From Sinorhizobium sp. BG8 (GTDB taxonomy: Bacteria > Pseudomonadota > Alphaproteobacteria > Rhizobiales > Rhizobiaceae), in contig NZ_CP044011.1 of NCBI RefSeq assembly GCF_016864555.1, positions 1,159,001-1,223,000 on the forward strand: a stretch of 64,000 nucleotides of DNA, written 5' to 3'. A program made the translations under genes and the position numbers. The notes below the pieces were generated by a model. That model saw only the letters and a program-made list of their open reading frames with translations. It was not told the origin of the DNA and ran no database searches. Positions 1-9,425 of this stretch are shown here, piece after piece. How positions within the stretch are numbered: the stretch's first letter is position 1; each line of letters opens with the position of its first letter.

Positions 1-588
1 GGCCGACAGGTCCTCGCGTCCGGCGAACAACTCGAACTCCGTCTCATTGGCCACGAGAATATCGGCCATGGCGCCCAGTCTTCGCGCGTCGGGCGTCAGC
101 GGAGCAAGGTTGATCACGGACGTCACGCCCTTTGTGCGGGCCTCCGTCAGCGCCGCCTCCACGGCCGCTGCCGGCACCTCCAGTTGCAGCATCAGGAAAT
201 CGCCGCCGTTCATGGATGCGATCGCCTCGCGGGCATCGTCGGCACTGACGGTGCCATTGGCACCGGGCACCACCACGATGACGTTCTCCCCGTCGCCCCC
301 GACGAGAATGTGCGCGGTACCGGTCGGCTCCGGCGAGGTCTTCACGAGAGAGAGATCGGTACCGGCACCCTCCAGCAGGGCCAGCGCATCGCCGGCAAAG
401 CCGTCGCTCCCCACAGCGCCCGCCATGCGTACCTGGGCGCCGGCGCGTCGTGCAGCGAGCGCCTGGTTTGCCCCCTTGCCACCGGCCGCGGTGCTGAAGC
501 TGCCGCCGGCAACCGTTTCCCCGGGCTTCGGCAGGCGCTCGGTCGTGGCGATGAGGTCCATGTTGATGGATCCGAAAACAGTGATCAT
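1..588 (-). CDS. rbsK: Ribokinase, partial (C-terminus beyond window)
   Basis: Cytoplasmic PfkB-family sugar kinase that phosphorylates D-ribose to ribose-5-phosphate with ATP. The first 196 residues are present, starting at ATG 588-586; the rest, including the C-terminal GAGD catalytic motif, lies outside the window. Visible family features are the N-terminal GSINMDL strand, the GGKGANQA substrate-binding motif near residues 36-43, and the AGAVGSDGFAGD segment. It lies 47 bases downstream of rmuC on the same strand, so it may be co-transcribed. Other PfkB substrates cannot be excluded, but the GGKGANQA motif is typical of ribokinase. Confidence 0.9.
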   Translation of the reverse strand, partial: MITVFGSINMDLIATTERLPKPGETVAGGSFSTAAGGKGANQALAARRAGAQVRMAGAVGSDGFAGDALALLEGAGTDLSLVKTSPEPTGTAHILVGGDGENVIVVVPGANGTVSADDAREAIASMNGGDFLMLQLEVPAAAVEAALTEARTKGVTSVINLAPLTPDARRLGAMADILVANETEFELFAGREDLSA

Positions 589-635
589 CTTGGTGTGTCC
601 GTCCCTTTGGTTTGCTGGGACACTGCCCGAGGCCA

Positions 636-1844
636 TCAGTCTTCGTCAACCACTCTCAGTTTAAGCTGGCCCGTGCGACTTTCGACACTCCGGCCACCCG
701 GCTCCGAAGACGGCGGTGCCGCCGCAGGCTGCTCGAACTCCATTTCACCGATGCGCGATCCGCGGCGCGCGAGCTTCTCTGTCGAGGTCAGGATCTGGTC
801 GACGTCTTTCTGCGCCGCGGTGAAATGACCGTGCAGCTTGCGCACCCGGTCGTCGAGACGGGTAAGGTCGTCCATCAGTCGCACGACCTCGGCCTGTATC
901 ACATGGGCCTGCTCGCGCATGCGCTGGTCGCGGAAAAGCGCCTGAAGAACCTGGATCGAAAGCAGGAGCAGCGACGGGGAGACGATCACGATGCGGGCTC
1001 GGTGGGCGCGCTGGACGACCATTTCGAAGGATTCGTGAATTGCCGCGAAAATCGACTCTGACGGCACGAACAGGAAGGCGGTGTCCTGTGTCTCGCCGGC
1101 GATGAGGTACTTCTCCGCAATGTCGCGGATATGGACCTCCATGTCCCTTCGGAACTGTGTTGCCGCGGCTTTCGCCGCCTCTGGCGATCCGGCGGCGGCA
1201 ATGGCATTCCATGCCTCCAGCGGAAATTTCGCGTCGATCACCAGCGGCGGCTGTCCGTTCGGCATGCGGATCGTGCAATCTGGACGTACGCCGGTAGAAA
1301 GCTGCTGTTGGAACCCATAGGCCCCCTGAGGCAGTCCGTCTGCGACGATGGTCTCCATGCGCGCTTGCCCGAAGGCACCGCGTGTCTGCTTGTTGGAGAG
1401 GATGGCCTGAAGGCCTACGACATCCTTTGCCAGCGACTGAATGTTCGTCTGGGCGGAGTCGATCACGGCAAGCCGCTCCTGCAGCTTCCTCAGATTGTCG
1501 TGGGTCGCCCGTGTCTGCTCGCTGATCGACTGCCCGAGGCGTTGGGTGAGCCCGTCAAGCCGCTGGTTGATCGCCTGGTTCGTTTCCGCCTGGCGCGCGC
1601 CGAACACTTCGGCCATGGCGGCCACGCGGCCCTGCAGCTCGGTCTGCGCCTTCAGGAGCTCGCCAAGCTGGATCTGCGCGGAGGAAGCAGCCTCCGCATC
1701 CCGCCTGTTCGAGCGCCGGGCGAGCCCGATCGTGAGCGCGACAAGCACAAGGAAACCGAGTGAAGCGAGCGCTAATGCGGGATTTCGGGACACGGTCTCC
1801 GAGGCACGAATCACCACATGATGAAGGGAAGATTGGAAATCCAT
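636..1844 (-). CDS. rmuC: DNA recombination protein RmuC
   Basis: 402-residue member of the RmuC family, implicated in limiting inversions at short inverted repeats and possibly a nuclease. An N-terminal membrane segment (about residues 24-42, ALASLGFLVLVALTIGL) is followed by a predicted coiled coil rich in Q, E and R (about 45-130). The conserved RmuC core follows, with RPDCTIRMPNG and VIDAKFPLEAW near residues 186-212 and FLFVPSESIFAAIHES near 258-273. The C-terminal tail is low-complexity and Pro/Ser-rich. It is transcribed divergently from def; the 117-base gap would hold both promoters. The family is clear; the biochemical role is poorly defined even in model organisms. Confidence 0.92.
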   Translation of the reverse strand: MDFQSSLHHVVIRASETVSRNPALALASLGFLVLVALTIGLARRSNRRDAEAASSAQIQLGELLKAQTELQGRVAAMAEVFGARQAETNQAINQRLDGLTQRLGQSISEQTRATHDNLRKLQERLAVIDSAQTNIQSLAKDVVGLQAILSNKQTRGAFGQARMETIVADGLPQGAYGFQQQLSTGVRPDCTIRMPNGQPPLVIDAKFPLEAWNAIAAAGSPEAAKAAATQFRRDMEVHIRDIAEKYLIAGETQDTAFLFVPSESIFAAIHESFEMVVQRAHRARIVIVSPSLLLLSIQVLQALFRDQRMREQAHVIQAEVVRLMDDLTRLDDRVRKLHGHFTAAQKDVDQILTSTEKLARRGSRIGEMEFEQPAAAPPSSEPGGRSVESRTGQLKLRVVDED

Positions 1845-1961
1845 GCGCGGACCATAGCACCGTTTCGCGAGAGTGTAAGATCATAACGTGAACAAACTGC
1901 GACCGTCTACAGCGACGCGCAAGAGAATTGAAAGCTGCCACGCAACACGCTAAGGAGACGC

Positions 1962-2486
1962 ATGACCATCAAACCGCTGATAATTCTTCCCGATCCCATA
2001 CTTCGTCAGGTCTCCAATCCCGTGGAGGCCATTACCGACGACATCCGTCGGCTGACAGAAGACATGCTGGAGACGATGTACGATGCTCCCGGGATAGGCC
2101 TGGCGGCGATCCAGATCGGCGTGCCTCGTCGTATGCTCGTGCTGGATGTCTCCAAGGAAGGCGAGGAGAAGCAGCCGCGGGTGTTCATCAACCCGGAAAT
2201 CGTGGCGTCTTCCAGCGAGCGGTCCGTCTACGAGGAAGGCTGCCTGTCCATCCCGGACTACTATGCAGAGGTTGAGCGGCCGGCCGCTATTACCGTCCGC
2301 CATCTCGACCGGGAGGGAAAGGAGCATATCGTCGAGGCCGACGGTCTTCTCGCCACCTGCCTCCAGCATGAGATAGACCACCTCAACGGCGTATTGTTCA
2401 TCGATCATATATCCAAGCTGAAGCGCGACATGGTGATCCGGAAGTTCACCAAGTCAGCAAAGGCCAGGGGTACAAAAGCGATCTAG
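1962..2486 (+). CDS. def: Peptide deformylase
   Basis: Metalloenzyme that removes the N-formyl group from nascent proteins at the ribosome exit. 174 residues, normal family length. All three motifs are present: GIGLAAIQ (residues 44-51), EGCLSIP (92-98, metal ligand C94) and HEIDH (136-140, metal ligands H136 and H140, catalytic E137). Ile replaces the Pro found in many GxGLAAPQ motifs, a variation I recall in alphaproteobacterial enzymes. AAGGAG lies about 6 bases before the ATG. It stands 150 bases upstream of fmt, which adds the formyl group, followed by truA: the common rhizobial def-fmt-truA block. Confidence 0.97.
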   Translation: MTIKPLIILPDPILRQVSNPVEAITDDIRRLTEDMLETMYDAPGIGLAAIQIGVPRRMLVLDVSKEGEEKQPRVFINPEIVASSSERSVYEEGCLSIPDYYAEVERPAAITVRHLDREGKEHIVEADGLLATCLQHEIDHLNGVLFIDHISKLKRDMVIRKFTKSAKARGTKAI

Positions 2487-2636
2487 CTGCCCATTCTGAT
2501 TGGGGCACGGTGTAATCGCAATCGGCCCTGACGACGGGCGAGCCATGCGCATCGCGACGAGAATGACGTCGAGGGGCTTGATTTGGAGCGCGCAAACCCT
2601 TTTGAAGAGGGCTGATCGAGACAAGAGACCCGCACG

Positions 2637-3572
2637 ATGGCGCTTCGTATAATTTTCATGGGCACGCCCGACTTTTCCGTACCGACGCTGACGGCGCTGG
2701 CGGACGCGGGGCATGAGATCATCGCCGTCTATTCGCAGCCGCCGCGCCGTGGCGGACGCCGCGGCCTGGAACTGCAGAAGTCGCCCGTGCATCTGGCAGC
2801 CGAAAAACTGGGCATCGAGGTGCGCACGCCGCTGAACTTCAAGCAGGAGGAGGACCGCGAGGCCTTCCGGTCGCTCGATGCCGACGTGGCGGTTGTCGTG
2901 GCCTATGGCCTTCTGCTTCCGGAAGCGATCCTGGGCGGCACCCGGCTCGGCTGCTACAACGGCCATGCCTCCCTGTTGCCGCGCTGGCGCGGCGCAGCTC
3001 CGATCCAGCGGGCGATCATGGCGGGGGACAGCGAAACCGGCATCATGGTGATGAATATGGACAAGGGGCTGGACACCGGTCCCTTCGCGCTCACGAGCCG
3101 CATTCCGATCACCGAGAACATGACTGCCAGCGATCTGCACGACGCTCTGATGGTCGCGGGCGCCAGACTCATGGTCGACGCGATGGCTAAGCTGGAGGCG
3201 GGCTCGCTTTCCCTGACGCCGCAGGCCGAGGAAGGCGTCCTCTACGCCGCCAAGATCGACAAGATGGAGACCAGGATAGACTTCGCCCGGCCCGCGCGGC
3301 AGGTGCATGACCACATCCGCGGGCTTTCGCCCTTCCCCGGTGCCTGGACCGAAATGGGCGTTTCCGGCCGGACAGAACGGGTCAAGGTGCTTGCCAGCGA
3401 ACTGGCGGCCGGTGCCGGTGCACCTGGCGAGGTTCTTTCGGACGACCTCGTCGTCGCCTGCCTCGATGGCGCGGTCAGGCTCACCCGCCTCCAGAAGGCT
3501 GGCGGCAAGGCACTGTCAGCGAACGATTTTCTGCGCGGCACATCCGTTCCCGTCGGCGTGGTCCTCTCCTGA
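2637..3572 (+). CDS. fmt: Methionyl-tRNA formyltransferase
   Basis: Transfers formyl from 10-formyl-tetrahydrofolate to Met-tRNA(fMet), making the initiator tRNA. 311 residues, full length. The N-terminal formyltransferase domain starts [13 protein letters not shown] and has the catalytic segment [15 protein letters not shown] (N108, H110) and the MDKGLDTGP loop carrying the catalytic Asp. The tRNA-binding C-terminal domain begins around residue 205 ([16 protein letters not shown]). Gly sits between the catalytic Asn and His where Val is commoner. The TGA stop overlaps the truA ATG by one base (TGATG at 3570-3574), indicating translational coupling. Confidence 0.97.
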   Translation: MALRIIFMGTPDFSVPTLTALADAGHEIIAVYSQPPRRGGRRGLELQKSPVHLAAEKLGIEVRTPLNFKQEEDREAFRSLDADVAVVVAYGLLLPEAILGGTRLGCYNGHASLLPRWRGAAPIQRAIMAGDSETGIMVMNMDKGLDTGPFALTSRIPITENMTASDLHDALMVAGARLMVDAMAKLEAGSLSLTPQAEEGVLYAAKIDKMETRIDFARPARQVHDHIRGLSPFPGAWTEMGVSGRTERVKVLASELAAGAGAPGEVLSDDLVVACLDGAVRLTRLQKAGGKALSANDFLRGTSVPVGVVLS

Positions 3573-4318
3573 TGCCGCGCTATCGCCTCCTCATAGAGTA
3601 TGATGGCACGCCCTATGTCGGTTGGCAGCGGCAGGATAACGGTCCCTCCGTGCAAGGTGCGATTGAAAACGCGATCCTGTCGCTGACGGGCGAGACGGTT
3701 TCCATTCGCGGAGCGGGCCGCACTGATTCCGGCGTCCATGCCATGGGGCAGGTGGCTCATGCCGATCTCACTCGCGACTGGACGGACCATACCTTGCGCA
3801 ACGCGTTGAACGCGCACCTCGGCCAGGCCGGGGAAAGGGTCGCGATCCTCGCAGCAGCCAAGGTGGCCGACGACTTCGACGCGCGGTTCTCGGCGCTCCG
3901 CCGGCACTATCTTTACCGCATCATCTCCCGCCCGGCGCCGCTTGCCCTCGAGGCTAACCGCGCCTGGTTCGTGACACGAGCGCTCGATCACGAAGCGATG
4001 CATGCGGCCGCTCAAGTTCTGGTCGGCAGGCACGACTTCACCACGTTCCGGGCCGCCCAGTGCCAGGCCAATAGTCCCGTACGGACGATCGACCGCCTCG
4101 ATGTTACCCGGTCGGGCGATTGCATCGAGATTCGAGCCACCGCACAGAGCTTCCTTCACAACCAGATACGCTCCTTCGCCGGAACGCTTAAGCTTGCCGG
4201 AGAGGGCAAGTGGAGCGTGGACGACGTTCGCCGCGCGCTGGAAGCCCGCGACCGCAAGGCATGCGGTCCTGTGGCCCCTCCGGACGGCCTCTACTTCATG
4301 CAGGTCGATTACCCCTGA
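3572..4318 (+). CDS. truA: tRNA pseudouridine(38-40) synthase TruA
   Basis: Isomerises uridines 38-40 in the anticodon arm of many tRNAs to pseudouridine. 248 residues, normal length. The catalytic Asp is D52 in [11 protein letters not shown]; the N-terminal [12 protein letters not shown] and the C-terminal segment [13 protein letters not shown] are family hallmarks. The ATG shares its A with the fmt stop codon, so the two are probably translationally coupled. The next gene downstream is convergent. Confidence 0.97.
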   Translation: MPRYRLLIEYDGTPYVGWQRQDNGPSVQGAIENAILSLTGETVSIRGAGRTDSGVHAMGQVAHADLTRDWTDHTLRNALNAHLGQAGERVAILAAAKVADDFDARFSALRRHYLYRIISRPAPLALEANRAWFVTRALDHEAMHAAAQVLVGRHDFTTFRAAQCQANSPVRTIDRLDVTRSGDCIEIRATAQSFLHNQIRSFAGTLKLAGEGKWSVDDVRRALEARDRKACGPVAPPDGLYFMQVDYP

Positions 4319-4336
4319 CGCGAAGGTCCGGCTTTC

Positions 4337-4933
4337 TCAGATCGGCAGGGTGCCGAAGAACTTTTGAAGGCCCTGGCCTGCGAGAAGCGGCGGCAACACG
4401 AAGAGCGCGGTGAGGGTCGAGGCCAGCAGCACTTGCTTGCCGACGCACATCAGCAAAAGCCGGTACTGAATGATGATGCTCGCTCCGAATATGACGTAGA
4501 GAAGAAGGCCAGCGAAGGGAGCCGATGCGGGCAGAACCAGGGAGAGCGCGAAGGGTAGTGCCGCAGCATACGAGAGCGGAACCGAGACCCAGTTGCTGGC
4601 GGTGATCACCACGCCAAGGTGCCGTGCATAGCCGAGAGGACGCGCGAGCAATGTCACGAGCACGAGCGGCAGCACCCACCCAGTCACGTCGACGGCTAAG
4701 AGTTTCAGGATGAAGAACAATCCGGCCGGCGTGCCTTCCGGCATGTTGGCGAGGTAGTAGAGCCGCCACGAGGCCCAGATCACGGCGAACGCCGGCAGGC
4801 ACCAGACGAACGCCCAGAACGAGCGGAACAGGCCGCGCACCGTCAGATCCAGCCAGCCGAACCCCTCCTGCTTTTGCCGCAGGAGCAGCCAGATGCCGTT
4901 CAGGTAATGAATGACCTCGTCAAGACCGGGCAT
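4337..4933 (-). CDS. Conserved multi-pass membrane protein, function unknown
   Basis: 198 residues with several hydrophobic stretches (about residues 37-58, 70-105, 108-135, 138-162 and 170-186), so probably a four- to six-helix inner-membrane protein. No catalytic motif is recognised. The start codon lies inside the end of dapE (dapE stop at 4922-4920, this ATG at 4933-4931), so translation is probably coupled to dapE. Position suggests membership of the dapD-DUF805-dapE operon, but nothing in the sequence ties it to lysine synthesis. Confidence 0.8.
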   Translation of the reverse strand: MPGLDEVIHYLNGIWLLLRQKQEGFGWLDLTVRGLFRSFWAFVWCLPAFAVIWASWRLYYLANMPEGTPAGLFFILKLLAVDVTGWVLPLVLVTLLARPLGYARHLGVVITASNWVSVPLSYAAALPFALSLVLPASAPFAGLLLYVIFGASIIIQYRLLLMCVGKQVLLASTLTALFVLPPLLAGQGLQKFFGTLPI

Positions 4934-6112
4934 CGCCGAACCAGCGCTCGAGGAACGTCTCGTAGATCGTCGTCAGCGTCTCGAGGTCGGCGACGGCGAC
5001 ACGTTCGTCGATCATGTGCATCGTCTTGCCGACCAGACCGAACTCGACGACAGGACAGTAGTCCTTGATGAAGCGTGCATCCGAGGTGCCGCCCGTTGTC
5101 GAAAGCTTTGGTTCCTTGCCGGTAACTGCTGCAATCGCGGAGGAGAGCGAAGCGATCAGAAGGTTGTCGCGTGTCAGGAAGACGTGGCTGGGCCTTTCCG
5201 CCCAGGCGATGTCGTAGCGCACCGGCGACCGACCGGGCCGCAGCCGGTCGCGCCGGGCTGCCTCGTCCAGACGCCGCAGGATCTCCGCCTTGACCGTCTC
5301 CGCCGTCCAGGTGTCGTTGAAGCGGATGTTGAAGCTGGCCGTTGCCTTGGCGGGGATGACATTGACAGCGCGGTTCCCCGTGTCGATCGTGGTGACCTCG
5401 AGGTTGGACGGCTGGAAGTCGGCGGTTCCCTTGTCGAACGGCGGATCCATCAGGGCATCGGTCAGTTCCAGGATGGACCGGATCGGGTTGTCAGCCAGAT
5501 GCGGATAGGCCACATGGCCCTGAACGCCGTGAACGGTAACCGTTCCCGATACGGAGCCGCGACGACCGATCTTGATCATGTCGCCGAGCGCGTCCGGATT
5601 GGTCGGCTCCCCGACGATGCAGGCGTCCCAGCGTTCACCCTTCTCGGCGGCCCACTGCAGGAGCTTTATCGTTCCGTTGATCGCTGGCCCCTCCTCGTCG
5701 CCGGTGATGAGGAAGGAGATCGACCCGGGGGATTGCCGTGCTTTTTGATGTGACGCGCGACAGCGGCCGCAAAGCAGGCGATGCCGCCCTTCATATCGAC
5801 GGCGCCCCGGCCGTACATCTCGCCTCCGGCGATATCTGCGGAGAAGGGACCGTGCGTCCATGCCGCTTCATCGCCGACGGGAACCACGTCCGTGTGGCCG
5901 GCGAACATGAGGTGCGGACCTTCCGTGCCAAGGCGGGCGTAGAGATTCTCGATGTCAGGCGTATCTACGTCGCTCGCGGTCACCCGGTGGACGTCGAAAC
6001 CGAGAGGCACGAGCATCGACTGAAGCGCCGTCAGCGCTCCGCCTTCGGCAGGCGTCACGGACGCGCACTTGATGAGGGCAGCAAGATTGGCGATCGGATC
6101 GGTCACGGTCAT
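4920..6112 (-). CDS. dapE: Succinyl-diaminopimelate desuccinylase, broken by one frameshift
   Basis: Zn-dependent M20 hydrolase that releases succinate from N-succinyl-LL-DAP, needed for lysine and peptidoglycan DAP. The N-terminal part, from ATG 6112, has the metal ligands in [12 protein letters not shown] and [10 protein letters not shown]. The C-terminal part, in another frame, has [22 protein letters not shown] and TGGTSDARF. The frames meet at CCCGGGGG (5724-5731): one extra C there (+ strand) restores a continuous 397-residue protein matching the family across the join ([12 protein letters not shown]). No second dapE is in view and dapD is intact, so I favour an undercalled homopolymer over a real pseudogene. 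The downstream membrane gene overlaps its end by 14 bases. Confidence 0.9.
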
Positions 6113-6215
6113 GAATGTATCATTCGTATGGAGCGGCCCTGGAGCCGGAAAATGCGTCGGACGGCGAAGGTTTAGCCGATCAATCGGGCCATGTCACGGA
6201 GCGCCGGGACGCCCG

Positions 6216-6608
6216 TCAGTTCTTCGGCCGATTGGTGGCGATTCCATGGCTGTTCGGGCCGGCGGTGCCCGGCCAGAACACGAAGGCGATCAGTGCGAAG
6301 AATGAGATGGCGGGTACGAACAGGCATAGAACCAGCGGCGCCGGCACATTCATGTCGTGCAGCCGCTTGATCGTCAGCATGACGGACGAGACGGAGGCCA
6401 CGAGACCGACCAGGAGGAACAGCACCGTCCAGATCGTGAAGGACGGATCCTGGTGCTGCGTGAAGATCATCCGGGTCAAAACGGCGGAGAGGATCACTAC
6501 CCAGAACGCCCAGGCGAGCGCGTAGGGCACGCGTGCCAGCCGGCCCGACCAGCCGAAGAACAGCCATGTCAGACTGGGAATCTGCTCCGCCGCCGCTGGC
6601 ATCGACAC
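6216..6608 (-). CDS. DUF805 family membrane protein
   Basis: 130-residue inner-membrane protein with four hydrophobic segments (about residues 27-47, 57-78, 90-112 with flanks). It has the DUF805 signature: an aromatic, Arg-containing start (FFGWSGRLARVPYALAW) and RLHDMN after the third segment. The longest frame starts at GTG 6608, directly after the dapD stop; an ATG at 6602 is an equally good start. It sits between dapD and dapE. The molecular function of the family is not known. Confidence 0.85.
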   Translation of the reverse strand: MSMPAAAEQIPSLTWLFFGWSGRLARVPYALAWAFWVVILSAVLTRMIFTQHQDPSFTIWTVLFLLVGLVASVSSVMLTIKRLHDMNVPAPLVLCLFVPAISFFALIAFVFWPGTAGPNSHGIATNRPKN

Positions 6609-7466
6609 TCAGTCCCGAAGCAGCTCGTTGATACCGGTCTTCGAGCGGGTCTTTTCGTCCACGCGCTTGACGATGACGGCGCAGTAGAGGTTCGGAGCGG
6701 GCTGGCCGTTGCCCATCACGTTTGTCGAAGGCAGAGAGCCCGCGACCACGACAGAATAGGGAGGGACTTCGCCATAGGTGATTTCGCCGGTTGCGCGATC
6801 GACGATCTTGGTCGACTTGCCGATGAAGACGCCCATGCCAAGGACCGAGCCCTCGCGCACGATGCAGCCCTCGACCACTTCCGAGCGGGCTCCGATGAAG
6901 CAGTTGTCCTCAATGATGGTCGGGCCCGCCTGCATCGGCTCAAGAACGCCGCCGATGCCGACGCCGCCGGACAGGTGAACGTGCTTGCCGATCTGCGCGC
7001 ACGAACCGACGGTCGCCCAGGTGTCGACCATCGTGCCTTCACCGACATAGGCGCCGAGGTTGACGAAGGAGGGCATGAGGATCGCGTTCGGCGCAATGTA
7101 GGCGGAACGCCGCACCACGCAGTTCGGCACCGCCCGGAACCCGGCCTTCTCGAACTCGTTTACGCTCCAGCCGTCGAACTTCGAAGGGACCTTGTCCCAC
7201 CAGACGGAATCGCCAGGGCCGCCCTTGATGATTTCCATGGCGTTCAGGCGGAAGGAGAGCAGAACCGCCTTCTTCAGCCACTGATTGACGGTCCAGACGC
7301 CATCGCTTCCGCGCTCGGCCACGCGCACCTTGCCGGTGTCGAGCAGGTTCAGCGCCGCCTCGACTGCATCGCGAACTTCGCCGCGCGTCGCGGTCGTTAC
7401 GGTCTCACGGTTCTCGAATGCACGTTCGATGGCGGCGGATAGGGATGCCAGATCGGAGCTGTTCAT
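6609..7466 (-). CDS. dapD: Tetrahydrodipicolinate N-succinyltransferase
   Basis: Transfers succinyl from succinyl-CoA to tetrahydrodipicolinate, committing carbon to the succinylase branch of DAP/lysine synthesis. 285 residues, full length. The N-terminal helical domain includes [14 protein letters not shown]; a left-handed beta-helix of hexapeptide repeats runs from about residue 105 to 240 (for example [30 protein letters not shown]). DapD is cytoplasmic and trimeric. Presence of dapD with dapE shows that the organism uses the succinylase pathway. Confidence 0.97.
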   Translation of the reverse strand: MNSSDLASLSAAIERAFENRETVTTATRGEVRDAVEAALNLLDTGKVRVAERGSDGVWTVNQWLKKAVLLSFRLNAMEIIKGGPGDSVWWDKVPSKFDGWSVNEFEKAGFRAVPNCVVRRSAYIAPNAILMPSFVNLGAYVGEGTMVDTWATVGSCAQIGKHVHLSGGVGIGGVLEPMQAGPTIIEDNCFIGARSEVVEGCIVREGSVLGMGVFIGKSTKIVDRATGEITYGEVPPYSVVVAGSLPSTNVMGNGQPAPNLYCAVIVKRVDEKTRSKTGINELLRD

Positions 7467-7669
7467 CGGAATTCCTTAAACTTCGGCGATTATTCTAACG
7501 GTTCAGGCGCTGGAACGGACATGATCTTCCGTGGGAGCTTCTGCTCTAGAGCATGAGCCGGCAAAGATGAAGCCCCTTTTCCGACAGATGCTGTTCTGTC
7601 AGAAGTCTAGTGCGGAAGAACTCGACCATCCGGGATCGAAAGGCCCGGAGGGTGAAACAGGAATTCGAA

Positions 7670-8569
7670 ATGGCAAGATTGAAGAAGAAGAACCTTCGCC
7701 GCAAAGATGGCGTATGGGACCCGCTGGCAGACAGTGCCGCCGACCGAAACCGGGCATCCGCCATCCCCCAAACCCCGCAATCGATGTCGCCGGCCTATCG
7801 CCTCGCCTATGCAGACGACGATTTCCTTTGCAGCGAGGAGCTTCGCCCCGTTCGCCTCCAGCTCGAGCTGATGAAGGTCGAGATGCGGCTCGCAGAACGT
7901 GGCATCAAGTCCACGGTGGTGATGTTCGGCGGCGCGCGTATTCCTGCACCCGGCATGCATGCCTGGGCGGCGCGCAACGAGGTGCAGCGGCAGAACCTCG
8001 AAGCGGCCTCGATCTATTATGAAGAGGCCCGCAAGTTCGCGAAGCTCTGCTCTGCCCGCTCGGCGGAACATGGGTTCAAGGAGTATGTCGTCGTAACCGG
8101 CGGTGGCCCCGGGGTGATGGAGGCAGGAAATCGCGGCGCGGCGGAAGCCGGAGCCCCGTCGATCGGGCTCAACATCGTATTGCCGCACGAGCAGGCGCCG
8201 AACGAGTACGTCACACCCGAACTGAGCTTCAATTTCCACTACTTCGCCATCCGCAAGATGCACTTCCTGCTGCGTGCGAAAGCCGTGGCGGTCTTTCCTG
8301 GCGGGTTCGGAACGCTCGACGAGCTCTTCGAGGCCGTCACGCTGATGCAGACCGGCCGCATGGCCCTCGTGCCCCTGATCCTGTTCGGCGAGGCCTTCTG
8401 GCGCAAGATCATCGACTTCGAGGCGCTCGCGGCATTCGGGACAATCGCTCCCAATGATATCGAGCTGCTGCAGTTCGTCGAAACGGCAGAGGAAGCCTGG
8501 GACGTGATCGTGAAGTTCTACGAGCACCTGGATGCCGAAAACGGCGCGGAAAACGGCGCCGCCAAGTAG
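7670..8569 (+). CDS. LOG family protein (TIGR00730-type Rossmann fold)
   Basis: Member of the 'lysine decarboxylase-like' LOG family. Some members are cytokinin riboside 5'-monophosphate phosphoribohydrolases; others hydrolyse nucleotides. The diagnostic motifs GGGPGVMEAGNRGA and PGGFGTLDE, which carry the catalytic Arg and Glu, are present. I start at ATG 7670 (MARLKKKNLRR, 299 residues) because a purine-rich AGGAA lies just upstream; an upstream ATG at 7610 would add 20 residues without family character. Residues before about 50 form a basic, probably disordered extension common in rhizobial homologues. The natural substrate cannot be read from the sequence. Confidence 0.88.
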   Translation: MARLKKKNLRRKDGVWDPLADSAADRNRASAIPQTPQSMSPAYRLAYADDDFLCSEELRPVRLQLELMKVEMRLAERGIKSTVVMFGGARIPAPGMHAWAARNEVQRQNLEAASIYYEEARKFAKLCSARSAEHGFKEYVVVTGGGPGVMEAGNRGAAEAGAPSIGLNIVLPHEQAPNEYVTPELSFNFHYFAIRKMHFLLRAKAVAVFPGGFGTLDELFEAVTLMQTGRMALVPLILFGEAFWRKIIDFEALAAFGTIAPNDIELLQFVETAEEAWDVIVKFYEHLDAENGAENGAAK

Positions 8570-8634
8570 CTTCGGCAAGCATCGAGGAACGCTTCCGGCC
8601 CACGCTGGGCCGGACGTGCCTCTCCGGCGCTGGC

Positions 8635-9330
8635 TTACAGCAAGTGCCGGAGGAACCCCGTCAGATCGGACGTGGTGTAGTCGACGTGCTTGTCCTCGTC
8701 CGAGAGCGTTTCCCAAGCCTCGATGAAGGTTTGGTTCTGTTCTTTCGGCAGGAGCAGGACGGTCTTCATGCCGAGCGTCTTCGGCACGAGCAGGTTGCGC
8801 GGCAGGTCCTCGAACATGGCGGCATGGGTGGTGTCCACGCGATGCAGCGCCATGAATTTGTCGTAGGTATCGCCTGCTGGCTTCGGCACATAGTCCGCGG
8901 CAACGATGTCGAAGATGTCGTCGAAATGGTCGAGAATGCCAAGTGCCCGCGCGGCCATCTCGGCATGTCGCACGCTGCCGTTGGTGAAGATGAACTTGCG
9001 GCCCGGCAGCGCCTTAATCGCCTCTCCCAGCTCGATGTCGGGAGACAGAACGTTGTAGTCGATCGCATGCGCCCTTTCGAGAAAGTCGGACGGGTCGATG
9101 CCGTGATGGATCATCAGGCCCTTCAGCGTGGTGCCGTGATCGTTGTAGTAGCGCTTCTGCAGCGCGCGCGCGTCTTCGCGTTCAAGCCCCAGCAACTGGG
9201 ACACGTAGGCGGTCATGTTGCGGTCGATTTGCGAGAAGAGATCGACATGGTGCGGATAAAGGGTGTTGTCGAGGTCGAATACCCAGTCGCGCACGTGAGC
9301 GAAATCGGCTTTTTCCGGAAGGTCTGTCAT
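8635..9330 (-). CDS. HAD-superfamily pyrimidine 5'-nucleotidase
   Basis: 231-residue haloacid-dehalogenase phosphatase of the Sdt1/pyrimidine 5'-nucleotidase type, expected to dephosphorylate UMP/CMP-like nucleotides. HAD motif I is VFDLDNTLYP (nucleophile and acid/base Asp), motif II is FTNGS, motif III Lys is in VPKPAGDTYDKF, and motif IV Asp is in FEDLPRNL. The cap domain is helical (residues 30-95). In rhizobia it is usually found near dapD and argB. Convergent with the LOG gene. Confidence 0.87.
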   Translation of the reverse strand: MTDLPEKADFAHVRDWVFDLDNTLYPHHVDLFSQIDRNMTAYVSQLLGLEREDARALQKRYYNDHGTTLKGLMIHHGIDPSDFLERAHAIDYNVLSPDIELGEAIKALPGRKFIFTNGSVRHAEMAARALGILDHFDDIFDIVAADYVPKPAGDTYDKFMALHRVDTTHAAMFEDLPRNLLVPKTLGMKTVLLLPKEQNQTFIEAWETLSDEDKHVDYTTSDLTGFLRHLL

Positions 9331-9425
9331 GGGCGTCTTATGGCAGGCTTGGCAACGAAAGAAAACGCCTATCTGCCGCAGGCCGATCTTGGCGGTCGAG
9401 GGCGCCGCGTGCTACGCGGCACGGT

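Noticed and set aside
44-649. Long open frame on the minus strand over the ribokinase gene
   Set aside because: Arg/Gly-rich shadow of rbsK in another frame; the ribokinase frame is continuous from 588 to the window edge.
5724-5731. Programmed ribosomal frameshifting in dapE
   Set aside because: No slippery heptamer with downstream structure in the right frame, dapE is not known to use it, and the same lesion recurs in unrelated genes.
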